Positions 42,605-52,083 are shown, counted from the stretch's first letter. The stretch: 64,000 bases of DNA from DATKQY01 sp035532475 (GCA_035532475.1 DATKQY010000057.1:1-64000); one strand, 5' to 3'. Notes: generated by a model from the sequence alone, not told the origin. Numbers and translations: made by a program.

Positions 42605-43456
42605 ATGAGCGAACTGCCGGCACTGATCGAACGGCTGCTCGCTGAGCGCGAGCTAGTTCTCGCCGCCTTCACGAGCGAAGAGCTCGTCGCCGTCGGCGCC
42701 GACAGCCCGCTTCGCGGCCTCGTCATCAGCGAGCGCCTCACCTCGATGGGCCCGATCCCCCTGACCGCGGCGCTCTCGACGGCCCTTCGCGGGCTCGTCG
42801 CCCGCGGGTACGTCCGGCCCGACGACGTCGACGGCGACGCGGACGGCCCGGAGGACGAGCCCCTCGAGATCCCCCTCGACGGCGACCTCGCGATCGTGGT
42901 GGCCCTGCGGCGGACGCCCTCGCTCGTCGGCATCGTCTCGGCGATCGACCCGCGCCTCGACGACGTGCTGCGGCCCGGCTTCGCCCAGCGCGCCCGCGCC
43001 GGCGCGATCCTGCACGGGTTCGCGGCCGAGGGCGTCGGCCTGATCGGCGTCCTCGAGGAGCGGCGCACGCCGATCGGGATCCACCACTTCACCCTGCGCA
43101 CCGTGGAGCGCGAGATGGAGGTGCTGCGCGACGCGCTGCTCGCCGGCGGCACGGGCACGGGGCTCGTCTCGCTCCCCGGCGGCGCGGCCACCACGCAGCT
43201 GCGGGTGGAGTTCGCCGTCCCCGACGAGGACGAGCCGATCCACCTCGTCGTCGAGCTGACCCTCGAGGAGGGCGAGGCCGGCGGCGGGCGGACGGGCGGG
43301 TTGACGGTCCGGCTGCGCCGGATCGCCCGGTCCGGCGCGACCGACGAGGAGCGGCTCGGCGCCGAGGCGCTGCCGCGCCGCCTGCTGCGGCTCGTCGACG
43401 AGATCTGGCACGACACCGCCAGCGGCGGCGGAAGCCTGCACGAGTCGGCGTCCTGA
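42605..43456 (+). CDS. Uncharacterised protein of the type VII locus
   Basis: 283 residues, soluble, acidic, without TM or signal peptide. Not recognised with confidence. Alternating beta-strand and helix segments (DLAIVVALRR, HHFTLRTVEREMEVLRDALL, LTVRLRRIARSG) and the size recall EspG-type chaperones of type VII secretion, which bind substrates in the cytoplasm; this is inference from fold-level pattern and position. ATG 42605 is preferred over TTG 42599; neither has a strong RBS. It is the last plus-strand gene before the convergent GNAT gene. Confidence 0.7.
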   Translation: MSELPALIERLLAERELVLAAFTSEELVAVGADSPLRGLVISERLTSMGPIPLTAALSTALRGLVARGYVRPDDVDGDADGPEDEPLEIPLDGDLAIVVALRRTPSLVGIVSAIDPRLDDVLRPGFAQRARAGAILHGFAAEGVGLIGVLEERRTPIGIHHFTLRTVEREMEVLRDALLAGGTGTGLVSLPGGAATTQLRVEFAVPDEDEPIHLVVELTLEEGEAGGGRTGGLTVRLRRIARSGATDEERLGAEALPRRLLRLVDEIWHDTASGGGSLHESAS

Positions 43457-43465
43457 GGCGGCCGC

Positions 43466-43482
43466 GCCCGCGCGGCGCGGGC
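43466..43482. terminator. GC hairpin between convergent genes
   Basis: GCCCGCG and CGCGGGC form a 7-bp stem with a 3-base loop in the 26-bp gap between the 42605 gene and the GNAT gene. No T tract. Confidence 0.5.
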
Positions 43483-44178
43483 TCAGGCGTCCTCGTCGAG
43501 CGACGCCGGCCCGGGCCCCGGCCCGAGGCCGAACAGCCGGAGGCACGGCTCGAGCCCGATGAGCGCGATGTCGTCGCGCCGTGCCGCCGCCCATCGCTCC
43601 CGCGACAGCCGGAAGCACAGCGCCCGCTCGACCGCGCCGTCGCGCAGCGCCAGCTCCTCGCCGTTCGGCTCGTAGCCGAGCTTGTGCGACACGGCGATCG
43701 AGGCGGCGTTCATCTGGAACGCCGACGAGTGCGCCTCCTGCGTTCCGAGGCCGGCGAAGGCCAGCTCCAAGACGGCGGCCCGCATCTCCGCGCCGAGGCC
43801 GCGACCCTGGGCGCGGCGCACGAGCCACGAGCCCGTCGTCACCGACCGGGTCGGCACGAACCGCTTGGCCCGGATGTCCTGCACGCCGACCGGCTCGCCG
43901 TCGACCAGCACCACGAGGGAGAGCCACCACTCCTCCACGGACCAGCGCGACCGGCATCCCCACCACCACCGCAGCGTGTCCCACTCCCTCCCCGGCGAGG
44001 GTGCCTCGGCCCAGGCCCGCCCGAACGGCGACGCGCCCGGCTCGTGGATGCCCTCGGCGATCCGCTCGAGGAGAGCGGCGAGCAGGGCGTCGTCGGGATA
44101 GCGCAGCTCCAGCTCGGGGGTGCGCACCACGAGGTCGAACAGCGGCCAGTGTCGGGCGAGCGTCGCCGGGACGGGCAT
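43483..44178 (-). CDS. GNAT-family N-acetyltransferase
   Basis: 231 residues. The acetyl-CoA pyrophosphate loop is RRAQGRGLGAEMRAAVLELAF (motif A: Arg-x-x-Gly-x-Gly/Ala). Motif B follows with NAASIAVSHKLGYE, typical of RimJ/RimL-like members that acetylate protein N-termini or small molecules. The substrate is unknown. The last residues are Pro/Gly-rich. The region before ATG 44178 lacks an obvious RBS; its promoter is not clear. Confidence 0.88.
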   Translation of the reverse strand: MPVPATLARHWPLFDLVVRTPELELRYPDDALLAALLERIAEGIHEPGASPFGRAWAEAPSPGREWDTLRWWWGCRSRWSVEEWWLSLVVLVDGEPVGVQDIRAKRFVPTRSVTTGSWLVRRAQGRGLGAEMRAAVLELAFAGLGTQEAHSSAFQMNAASIAVSHKLGYEPNGEELALRDGAVERALCFRLSRERWAAARRDDIALIGLEPCLRLFGLGPGPGPASLDEDA

Positions 44179-44214
44179 CGGCCCATCGTCGCGCGGCCAC
44201 CCGGCGCCGGCGGA

Positions 44215-45069
44215 TCAGTCGGGCCAGACCCGCAGGCCGGCGAGCTCGGGGAGCAGCTCGACCGCCCGCCCCGCGACGCCGAGCACCGAGAGCGCCCGCT
44301 CGCCGGCGTCGCGGACCTTGGACGCCGCGGCGCGCGAGTCGCAGATGCCGAGCAGGCTCGGCCCGGCGCCCGACCAGCACGCGACGCGCGCCCCGGCCTC
44401 GCGCAGCTTGGCCAGCAGCGCGGGAGCCTCGGGGAAGAGCGCGCTGCGCGCGTCCTGGTGGAGCCGGTCCTCCCCCGCCGCGGCGAGCAGCGCGGCCCGG
44501 TCGGCGAGCCCGGCGACGAGGAGCCCCATCCGCCCGAGGTTGGCGACGGCGTCGGCGAAGGGCACCATCGGGGGCAGCGCGGCCCGCGCCGCCTCGGTGA
44601 CGAGGGAGTGGTCCGGCACGAGCATTACGAACGAGAGGCCGGGGTCGAGGGGCAGGCGCCGGGCCACGGGGTGCCCGTCCACGATGGCGGCGGCGACGAG
44701 GCCGCCGAGGGTCGAGGCCGCGGCGTTCTCGGCGTGCCCGTCGCTCTCAGCGGCGACGGCGAAGGGGTCGTCGGCACCCGACGCGGCGGCGGCCGCGACC
44801 GCGAGCGCGGCCGACGACCCGAGCCCCCGGCCGACCGGGATGGTCGAGCGGACGACGATCTCGAGCCGGTCGTGGCCGACCACCGGGATCGCGATGCGCG
44901 CCGCCAGGTGCCTCTCGTCGGAGGGCAGGTCGGACCCTTCGCCCTCCGAGCGGACGATCAGGCGCGGCGCGGCCCGGACCTGCACCTCGACGTGAAGGTC
45001 GAGCGCGACGGCGAGGACGTCGAATCCGGGGCCGAGGTTCGCGGAGGAGGCGGGGGCGCGCGCTCGCAT
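44215..45069 (-). CDS. thrB: Homoserine kinase
   Basis: 284 residues of the GHMP family. The N-terminal SSANLGPGFDVLAVAL and the ATP loop PVGRGLGSSAALA are characteristic, and the C-terminal CWSGAGPSLLGI is motif 3. It phosphorylates homoserine for threonine synthesis. hom and thrC, its usual partners, are not adjacent. ATG 45069 follows the D-Ala-D-Ala carboxypeptidase by 13 bp; TAGACA overlapping the upstream stop could be its own -10 box, or it is co-transcribed. Confidence 0.92.
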   Translation of the reverse strand: MRARAPASSANLGPGFDVLAVALDLHVEVQVRAAPRLIVRSEGEGSDLPSDERHLAARIAIPVVGHDRLEIVVRSTIPVGRGLGSSAALAVAAAAASGADDPFAVAAESDGHAENAAASTLGGLVAAAIVDGHPVARRLPLDPGLSFVMLVPDHSLVTEAARAALPPMVPFADAVANLGRMGLLVAGLADRAALLAAAGEDRLHQDARSALFPEAPALLAKLREAGARVACWSGAGPSLLGICDSRAAASKVRDAGERALSVLGVAGRAVELLPELAGLRVWPD

Positions 45070-45082
45070 CAGGGACGCATGT

Positions 45083-46579
45083 CTAACCGCTGCCCTGCGT
45101 GGCCGTCGACGAGCCCGGCTGCGTCGCCGAGCCTGGAGCGGTCGTGACGGTCGGCGACGAGCTGGCCGGCCCGGTCGACGAGGTCGCCGGCGAGCTCGTT
45201 GGGGGTGCCGCGGTTCCCGACGGCGCCGCCTCGGTGAGCGGCACCGCCGCCAGCAGGCCGAGGGGCGCGTGCACCTCGAGCGTGCCGATCGAGCCGGCGC
45301 GCGCCGACCTCGAGCCGGGCGTCGCCGCGACGACCACGTCGCGCAGGCTGAGCCCCGCCCACGCCACGACGGCCGGGACGTTCGCCGGCGCGACCGCCCG
45401 CAGCGCGGCGGCGCTGCCGGGCTCTTTGACCTCGGCGACGCCGGCGCCCGGGGCCACGACGCTGTAGGCGACGAGGGCGCGCGTCGCCCGGTCGAGCAGC
45501 GCCTCGTCCGCGCGCGCCGCGCCGTAGAGGCCGTCGGGCTGGCCGACCGAGGCGGAGACGACGAGGACCCGCCGCCCGCCAACGGCGCGGAACGCCGCGG
45601 TGACGAGGCAGCCCTGGGCGTGCTGGGTGAATCCGGACTTCACGCCGACGATCCCGTCGACGCCGAGCGCGGGGTTGTAGTTCCAGATCGTGCCGGCGAC
45701 CGGGAAGGCGACGTGGGCCTGGCTGACGATCCCGCGCACGACGGGCTCGGTCATCAGGTCCGCGGCGAGCAGCGACTGGTCGGCCGCGGTGCTCCTCGAG
45801 CCGGGGTTCACGCCGCTCGCGTCGGCGTAGTGCGTCGAGCGCAGCCCGAGCTGGCGGGCCGCAGCGTTCATCTTGGCGACGAACGCGGCGTCGCTCCCGG
45901 CGTCCCAGTCGCCGAGCAGGTCGGCGATGTTGTCCGCCGACGGGATGAGGAGCGCCTCCAGCAGCTGGTACTCGGAGAGGACCTCGCCGGCGCGCACGGG
46001 CACGCTCGAGTCGCCGGCCTGGGAGTCCGCCGCCCAGGCGCCGACGTCGGCGGCCGTCATCCGCAGGCTCGGGCCGGCCTCGCCGGGCACGAGGGGGTGG
46101 TCGCGCAAGATGAGGTAGGCGGTCATCATCTTCGTGAGGCTGGCGATCGGCACGACGCGCTCGTGCGGCGAGGCACCCATCAGGCCGATGCCGAGCACGG
46201 AGACGGCACCTTGACCCTTGGCCGGCCAGGCGAAGACCGGGCGTCGGCCGGGCACGGTGACGTGGCGGGCGACGAGCGAGGTGAAGGTCGGGAGGGGCCG
46301 GTCCTGCTGGGCGGCGCGCGCCGCCGGGTCGGACGCGCCAAACACGCCGTAGAGGGCGAGGCCGGTCGTGACCGAGAGCATCGAGCCGGCGATCATGCGG
46401 TTGCGCCTCACGCGCGCGCTGCTCAGCCGGCGCCGGTGCTGCGCGATCGGGCGCCCCCCGCCGGGTGGGTGCTGCGGGGCTGCGGGGAGCTGCCGCACGG
46501 GCACGCCGGCCTGCGGCTCAGCGGCCGCCCCGCCCCGCAGCGGGGGCGGGCGGCGGGCGCCGTCGGGGGACGGTGGCAC
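45083..46579 (-). CDS. D-alanyl-D-alanine carboxypeptidase (PBP, S11 family)
   Basis: 498 residues. A cytoplasmic, Pro/Arg-rich N-terminus of about 60 residues is followed by one TM helix (about 62-81), then the penicillin-binding domain: SxxK is S147-LTK150, the second motif reads SADN at 214-217, and the third is VKSGFT (KTG to KSG). It trims D-Ala from peptidoglycan pentapeptide outside the membrane. A Ser/Thr/Pro-rich tail of about 50 residues ends the protein. It starts 21 bp after ftsK, tying it to cell division. Confidence 0.92.
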   Translation of the reverse strand: MPPSPDGARRPPPLRGGAAAEPQAGVPVRQLPAAPQHPPGGGRPIAQHRRRLSSARVRRNRMIAGSMLSVTTGLALYGVFGASDPAARAAQQDRPLPTFTSLVARHVTVPGRRPVFAWPAKGQGAVSVLGIGLMGASPHERVVPIASLTKMMTAYLILRDHPLVPGEAGPSLRMTAADVGAWAADSQAGDSSVPVRAGEVLSEYQLLEALLIPSADNIADLLGDWDAGSDAAFVAKMNAAARQLGLRSTHYADASGVNPGSRSTAADQSLLAADLMTEPVVRGIVSQAHVAFPVAGTIWNYNPALGVDGIVGVKSGFTQHAQGCLVTAAFRAVGGRRVLVVSASVGQPDGLYGAARADEALLDRATRALVAYSVVAPGAGVAEVKEPGSAAALRAVAPANVPAVVAWAGLSLRDVVVAATPGSRSARAGSIGTLEVHAPLGLLAAVPLTEAAPSGTAAPPTSSPATSSTGPASSSPTVTTAPGSATQPGSSTATQGSG

Positions 46580-46600
46580 GTCCGCTCGAGGCCCGCGCGC

Positions 46601-49381
46601 TCAGCCTCGGTCCAGCTCGTCGGGCGCCATCAGGACCGCCCTCGCCTTCGAGCCCTCGGAGGGTCCGACCACGCCGCGCTGCTCGAGGAGGTCCATGAGG
46701 CGGCCGGCTCTCGCGAACCCGACGCGGAGCTTTCGCTGGAGCATGGAGGTCGAGCCTAGCTGCGAGCGCACGACCAGCTCCAGCGCCTGGCGGAGCAGCT
46801 CGTCGTCGTCGTCGTCGCCTCCGAAGGCGCCGCCTTCGGGCTCGTTCTCGCCGACGACGCCCTCGACGTAGCGGGGACCACTCTGGCGACGCCAGTGGCC
46901 CACGATCGTGCGGACCTCGTCCTCGGTCACCCACGGCCCCTGGATGCGGCGGGGCACGCTCGACGACGCGGTGAGCAGGAGCAGGTCGCCCCGGCCGACG
47001 AGTCGCTCGGCACCGGGCTGGTCGAGGATGACCCGGGAGTCGGCGAGCGAGGAGACCGAGAAGGCCAGCCTAGATGGGATGTTCGCCTTGATCACGCCGG
47101 TGATGACGTCGACGGACGGGCGCTGGGTGGCGATGACGAGGTGGATGCCGACCGCCCGCGCCATCTGGGCGATCCGGCAGATCGACTCCTCGACGTCGCG
47201 GGCGGCGACCATCATCAGGTCGTTCAGCTCGTCGACGACGACCATCACGAACGGCAGGCGCTGGTAGCGCGAGGGCTCCTCGGGGCCGGGCACCGGCTCG
47301 CCGTCGCCGCCGCCGCCGCTCCCGGCCTCGTCGGCCACGACCGCCGGGAGCTCGCCGGTGCCCGGCACCTCGCCGGCGGCGGCCGCCTCGGCGTCCTCCG
47401 CGGGGGCCTCGTCGGCCTGGTCCGGGGCGAGATCGCCGACCACCCGCCCGCCGTCGAAGGGGCTCGCGGCGAAGTCGCCGCGGTCGATGGCCGCGTTGTA
47501 GCCGGTGATGTCGCGCATCCCCGCCTCGGCCAGAAGGTCGTAGCGACGCTCCATCTCGGCCACGGCCCAGGCGAGCGCGTTGGCGGCCTTCTTCGGGTTC
47601 ACGACGACCGGGGTGAGCAGGTGCGGCAGCCCGTTGTACTGCCCGAGCTCGACCCGCTTCGGGTCGACGAGGATCATCCGTACCTGCTCGGGCGTGGAGC
47701 GCATCAGCACGGAGGTGATCAGCGAGTTGATGCAGGACGACTTCCCGGCCCCCGTCGCCCCGGCGATCAGCAGGTGCGGCATCTCGGCGAGGTTGACCAT
47801 CACCGAGCGCCCGGCGATGTCGCGTCCGAGCCCGACCTCGAGCGGGTGGGTGGCCCGGCGGGCCTCGGGCGAGGCGAGGACGTCGCCGAGCGTCACGAGC
47901 TGGCGGCTGTGGTTCGGCACCTCGACGCCGATCGCGGAGCGGCCGGGGATCGGCGCGAGGATGCGCACGTCCGGCGAGGCCATCGCGTAGGCAATGTCCT
48001 TCGCGAGGCTCGTGACGCGGGCCACCTTCACGCCCGGGCCGAGCTCCAGCTCGAAGCGGGTCACCGTCGGCCCGACGGTGAAGCCGACGAGGTGCGTGTC
48101 GACACCGTGGGCGCCGAGCGCCCGCTCGAGCACCGTCCCGCGCTCTTCGATCTCGCGGCGGTCGAGGCCCTGCTCCTTGCTCCGTTTGAGCAGCTTCTGG
48201 GCCGGCAGCCGCCACGGGCTCGGCGGCGGGACGATCCCGAGGCCGAGCTGCTCCCCACCCGCCTCGGCCGGCGCATCCCGGCGGGCCTGGTCGGCCTCGC
48301 GAGAGCCGATCCCCTCGTGGCGGAGCGGCTGGCGGGCGACGCCGGCGAGTCCGGCGACCGCGAGCGCGGCGTCGCGCACCTCCTGGCCGGGATCGGGAGC
48401 GCCCTCGGCGCCGTCGGCGCTCCCGGCACGGCCCGGCTCCGCGGCGCCCGTCTCGCCTGCGGGCGGATCGCCGGAGCCGGGCCCGTCGCCGGGGAGGCCT
48501 GGTACGGGCCGGTTGTCCACGCGCGTCGAGGCGACGAGCGCGGCGATGTCGGCCGTGCCGACGAGCCCGGTGTCGGGCGGCACGGCCGGTCCGTCCACGG
48601 GCCAGTCGACGAACTGCGCCGGGGCTGGCGCCCCCCCGGCGGGCGCGCCGCCCCCGCCCTCGGGCAGGGGTCGGAGCTCGAGCAGGGCCACCGCGGTGCG
48701 CCCGGCACCGGCGAGGGCCCGGCCGATCCCGGCGAGGGCCGAGCGGACCGACAGCGCGAGGCAGCCGCAGACCGCCACGAAGGCGAGCGCTCCGAGGACG
48801 ACGCCGGCGCCGGCGACGCCGAGGAACGAGTGCAGGGCGCTGCCGATCCCGGCGCCGACGACGCCGCCGGCGCCGTCGAGCACCGCGGCGCCGGCGTGCG
48901 CCGACGGCAGGCCACCTGCGAGGTCGGCGAGCCCCGCCGAGGCGAGCGCGAGCGCGCCGACGGCGACGAGCGCTCCGGCGACGCCGCGCCGGGCCCGCCC
49001 GGCGATCAGGGTGACGCCGGTGACGAGGAGGCTCGCGGGCACGACGTCCATGCCCCAGCCGAGGCCGTCGGCGCCGTAGCGGCGGACGTAGCGGCCGGCG
49101 AGCCCGAGCACGTCCAGATGGACCCCGAGGACGAAGAGCACCCCGAGGACGAGCAGCAGCCAGCCCCAGACGTCGTCCGGCTGGCGGGCGAGGAAGGCCC
49201 CGCCGCGCTGGACGGCCGAGGGGCGCGCCGGCGCGCGGCGCGCCGCGGGCCGGGTGGAGCGTCCTGCGCCCGCCGCCGTGCGCTTCGCCGGCGCGCGCTT
49301 GGCCGGCGGCCGGGGCGAGGTACCGGACGCCGACCTCGAGCTGCGGGCCCGTGTGGGGGGCGCACCTTTCGCAACAGCCAC
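46601..49381 (-). CDS. ftsK: DNA translocase FtsK/SpoIIIE
   Basis: 926 residues. A basic N-terminus of about 65 residues precedes four TM segments (about 72-220), a Pro/Gly/Asp linker, and the motor: Walker A AGATGAGKSSC, Walker B VVVDELNDLMM, then VATQRPSVDVITG-like core. The C-terminal gamma winged helix (residues about 855-920) reads KOPS-type sites. An acidic, Pro/Gly-rich insert of about 60 residues lies between Walker A and B, unlike most FtsK proteins. It segregates chromosome ends at the septum. The GTG at 49381 is chosen because it follows TAGCGT; GTG 49390 is also possible. Confidence 0.94.
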   Translation of the reverse strand: MAVAKGAPPTRARSSRSASGTSPRPPAKRAPAKRTAAGAGRSTRPAARRAPARPSAVQRGGAFLARQPDDVWGWLLLVLGVLFVLGVHLDVLGLAGRYVRRYGADGLGWGMDVVPASLLVTGVTLIAGRARRGVAGALVAVGALALASAGLADLAGGLPSAHAGAAVLDGAGGVVGAGIGSALHSFLGVAGAGVVLGALAFVAVCGCLALSVRSALAGIGRALAGAGRTAVALLELRPLPEGGGGAPAGGAPAPAQFVDWPVDGPAVPPDTGLVGTADIAALVASTRVDNRPVPGLPGDGPGSGDPPAGETGAAEPGRAGSADGAEGAPDPGQEVRDAALAVAGLAGVARQPLRHEGIGSREADQARRDAPAEAGGEQLGLGIVPPPSPWRLPAQKLLKRSKEQGLDRREIEERGTVLERALGAHGVDTHLVGFTVGPTVTRFELELGPGVKVARVTSLAKDIAYAMASPDVRILAPIPGRSAIGVEVPNHSRQLVTLGDVLASPEARRATHPLEVGLGRDIAGRSVMVNLAEMPHLLIAGATGAGKSSCINSLITSVLMRSTPEQVRMILVDPKRVELGQYNGLPHLLTPVVVNPKKAANALAWAVAEMERRYDLLAEAGMRDITGYNAAIDRGDFAASPFDGGRVVGDLAPDQADEAPAEDAEAAAAGEVPGTGELPAVVADEAGSGGGGDGEPVPGPEEPSRYQRLPFVMVVVDELNDLMMVAARDVEESICRIAQMARAVGIHLVIATQRPSVDVITGVIKANIPSRLAFSVSSLADSRVILDQPGAERLVGRGDLLLLTASSSVPRRIQGPWVTEDEVRTIVGHWRRQSGPRYVEGVVGENEPEGGAFGGDDDDDELLRQALELVVRSQLGSTSMLQRKLRVGFARAGRLMDLLEQRGVVGPSEGSKARAVLMAPDELDRG

Positions 49382-49391
49382 AATGAGCACA

Positions 49392-49397
49392 ACGCTA
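49392..49397 (-). promoter_or_regulatory. -10 box of ftsK
   Basis: TAGCGT on the minus strand ends ten bases before GTG 49381. The expected start point would be at an ATT three bases before the GTG. Confidence 0.45.
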
Positions 49398-49498
49398 ACA
49401 CCAGCAACGCGCGAGAACGGGCCTCGGGGCTAACACGCTGAGGCGGGAGGAGCCGGTGCGCCCGGCCCGCTGGCCGGCGCCGGAGGGTCGGAGGTGGC

Positions 49499-51157
49499 TC
49501 AGGCCTCCATCACGAGGGGCACGATCATCGGGCGGCGCCTGGTCCGGTCGCTGACGATCCGGCCGACGGCGCGCCGCGTCACCCGCTTCAGGGTGTCGGC
49601 GTCCCACGAGCCGCTCCCGACCGCCTCCGCCACCGCCTTCACCACCGCGGCGCGGGCGTCTTCGATCAGCTCCTCCGCCTCCGGCGCGTGCACCCAGCCG
49701 CGGGTGATGATCTCCGGCCCCGTGATGATGTCCCCCGAGCGAAGGTCGACGGCGAGGACGACGACGACGACGCCCTCCTCGGCGAGCACCCGGCGGTCCC
49801 GCAGCACGCCGCTGCCCACGTCGCCGACGACGCCGTCGACGAAGAGGTAGCCCGCCGGGACGACCTCTGAGAAGTCGATGGTGTCGTCGGTCAGCCGGAC
49901 GGTGTCGCCGTCCTCGCACAGCAGCACGTTCTGCTCCGCCACCCCCATCTCGATCGCCAGCCGGGCGTGGCGGAGGAGGTGACGGTACTCGCCGTGGACG
50001 GGGATGAAGCATGTGGGGCGCGCCACGGCGAGGAGCGTCGCGAGCTCGCCCTGCTTGGCGTGGCCGCTCTCGTGGACATGCGCGATCCCGGAGTGGACGA
50101 CCTCGGCCCCGCGCCGCGCCAGGCCGTCCATCACCTTGGCCACCGCCCACTCGTTGCCGGGGATGGCGTGGCTCGAGAGCACGACGACGTCGCCGTCACG
50201 CACCTCGAGCCGCCGGTTCTCGCCGGAGGCCAGCAGCGCGAGCGCCGACATCGGCTCGCCCTGGGAGCCGGTCGAGATGACGCAGGTCTCGCCGGCGTCG
50301 AGGCTGTCCACGTCCTCGACGTCGACGAGCGCCGACTCCGGAATGCTGAGCAGGCCGAGCTCGCGGGCGAGCGCGACGTTGCGCAGCATCGAGCGGCCGA
50401 GCAGCGCGACCTTGCGGCCGCTCGAGACGGCCGCGTCGCACAGCTGCTGGACGCGGTGCACGTGGCTCGCGAAGCAGGCGACGATGATCCTCCGGCCCGG
50501 GTGCTCGGTGAAGATCTGGCGGAACGTCTCGCCGACGCTGCTCTCGCTCCTCGTGAAGCCGGGCTCCTCCGCGTTGGTCGAGTCCGAGAGGAGCAGCCGG
50601 ATGCCTTCCCCCGAGGCGATGGCGCCGATCCTCGCGAGGTCCGTCCGGCGTCCGTCGACCGGCGTCAGGTCGAGCTTGAAGTCGCCGGAGTGCAGGATCA
50701 CCCCCTGGGGGGTGTGGAACGCGGTGGCGAAGCCGTGCGGCACCGAGTGGGTGACCGGGATGAACTCGACGTCGAAGGGGCCGATCCTCCGCCGCTCCCC
50801 GTCGGCGACGGGGACGAGCTCCACGTTGGTGAGCCCGGCGTCGTTGATGCGCGAGCGCGCGAGGCCGAGCGTGAGCGCCGAGCCGAACACCGGCACCGAC
50901 ACCTCCCGGAGGAGGAAGCCGAGACCGCCCGTGTGGTCCTCGTGGCCGTGGGTGAGGACGACGCCCTCGATGCGCCCGGCGTTCTCGCGCAGGTAGGTGA
51001 AGTCCGGGAGCACGAGGTCGACGCCCGGCATCTCCGGATCGGGGAACATCACACCGCAGTCGAGGACGAGCAGGCGCCCTCCGTGCTCGATCACGGCGCA
51101 GTTGCGCCCGATCTCCCCGAGACCGCCGAGGAAGACGACGCGGACGGCCTCAGCCAT
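49499..51157 (-). CDS. rnj: Ribonuclease J
   Basis: 552 residues of the beta-CASP metallo-beta-lactamase family. The zinc site HGHEDHTGG is at 70-78, HSVPHG and LHSGDFKLD follow, and the beta-CASP motif is in VHGEYRHL. It acts as a 5'-3' exoribonuclease and endonuclease in mRNA decay and rRNA maturation. The ATG overlaps the dapA stop by 8 bases (ATGGCTGA). In actinobacteria dapA and this gene are regularly adjacent. Confidence 0.97.
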   Translation of the reverse strand: MAEAVRVVFLGGLGEIGRNCAVIEHGGRLLVLDCGVMFPDPEMPGVDLVLPDFTYLRENAGRIEGVVLTHGHEDHTGGLGFLLREVSVPVFGSALTLGLARSRINDAGLTNVELVPVADGERRRIGPFDVEFIPVTHSVPHGFATAFHTPQGVILHSGDFKLDLTPVDGRRTDLARIGAIASGEGIRLLLSDSTNAEEPGFTRSESSVGETFRQIFTEHPGRRIIVACFASHVHRVQQLCDAAVSSGRKVALLGRSMLRNVALARELGLLSIPESALVDVEDVDSLDAGETCVISTGSQGEPMSALALLASGENRRLEVRDGDVVVLSSHAIPGNEWAVAKVMDGLARRGAEVVHSGIAHVHESGHAKQGELATLLAVARPTCFIPVHGEYRHLLRHARLAIEMGVAEQNVLLCEDGDTVRLTDDTIDFSEVVPAGYLFVDGVVGDVGSGVLRDRRVLAEEGVVVVVLAVDLRSGDIITGPEIITRGWVHAPEAEELIEDARAAVVKAVAEAVGSGSWDADTLKRVTRRAVGRIVSDRTRRRPMIVPLVMEA

Positions 51158-52076
51158 CGAGCGCCCGCGATCCTCGCCACGACTCGAGCTCGGCGAGCAC
51201 CGACTTCGCCCGGTCCTCGAGGCCCGGCGGCGCCGCACCGAGCGGCAGGCGGCACTCGCCCGCGGGGAGGCCGAGCACGCGCAGCATCGCCTTGGTGGGC
51301 AAGGGGTTCGGCGCCTCGTCACCCGTCTCGTAGGCGAAGCTCTCAAGCAGCGCGGCCTGGACCGCGATCGCCCCGGCGACGTCTCCTCCGAGGAAGCGCC
51401 CGATCATCTCGGCGCACTCGGCCCCGCACCAGTGGGTGGCGACGCCGATGAGCCCGACGGCGCCGACGGCCAGCAGCGGCAGGGTCAGCGCGTCGTCGCC
51501 CGAGTAGCACTCGAAGCCGGCCGGCGCATCGGCGAGGAGGCGGGCGGTCGCGGCCGGGTCGCCCGCGGCGTCCTTCACGCCGACGATGTTCGGCACCTCC
51601 CGGGCGAGGCGCAGCATCGTGTCGGTGGCGATCTTGCGGCCCGTGCGCACGGGGATGTCGTAGAGGACCACCGGCAGCGGCGTCGCCGCCGCGACGGCGC
51701 GGAAGTGCGCCTCCAGGCCGGCCTGCGAGGGGCGGCTGTAGTAGGGGGTGACGGCGAGGATGCCGGCGACCCCGGCCTCGGTCGCCCGGCGGGTGAGCTC
51801 GACGGAGTGCGCGGTGTCGTTCGACGTCGATCCGGCGATCACGGGGACGTCGACCGCCTCGACGACCCGCCGCCACATCGCGACCCGCTCGTCGTCGCTG
51901 AGCGTCGGCGCCTCCCCGGTCGTGCCGGTGACGACGAAGCCGTCGTTGCCGTGCTCGACGAGGTGGCGGGCGAGCCGGGCCGCGCCGTCGAGGTCGAGAC
52001 GCCCCGACTCGTCGAACGGCGTCGCCATCGCCGTCAGGACCCTCCCGAAGCGGGGGGTTCGCAGGTTGTGCTCCAC
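51150..52076 (-). CDS. dapA: 4-Hydroxy-tetrahydrodipicolinate synthase
   Basis: 308-residue TIM barrel of lysine/diaminopimelate synthesis. The Schiff-base Lys is in NIVGVKDAAGDP, the Tyr in LYDIPVRTG, and TTGEAPTLSDDE is the substrate loop. It condenses pyruvate with aspartate semialdehyde. GTG 52076 lies seven bases after TAGCCT, so the mRNA is probably leaderless; the ATG at 52028 would remove the first barrel strand region. It has its own promoter although dapB lies just upstream. Confidence 0.97.
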   Translation of the reverse strand: MEHNLRTPRFGRVLTAMATPFDESGRLDLDGAARLARHLVEHGNDGFVVTGTTGEAPTLSDDERVAMWRRVVEAVDVPVIAGSTSNDTAHSVELTRRATEAGVAGILAVTPYYSRPSQAGLEAHFRAVAAATPLPVVLYDIPVRTGRKIATDTMLRLAREVPNIVGVKDAAGDPAATARLLADAPAGFECYSGDDALTLPLLAVGAVGLIGVATHWCGAECAEMIGRFLGGDVAGAIAVQAALLESFAYETGDEAPNPLPTKAMLRVLGLPAGECRLPLGAAPPGLEDRAKSVLAELESWRGSRALDG

Positions 52077-52083
52077 TGAGCGG

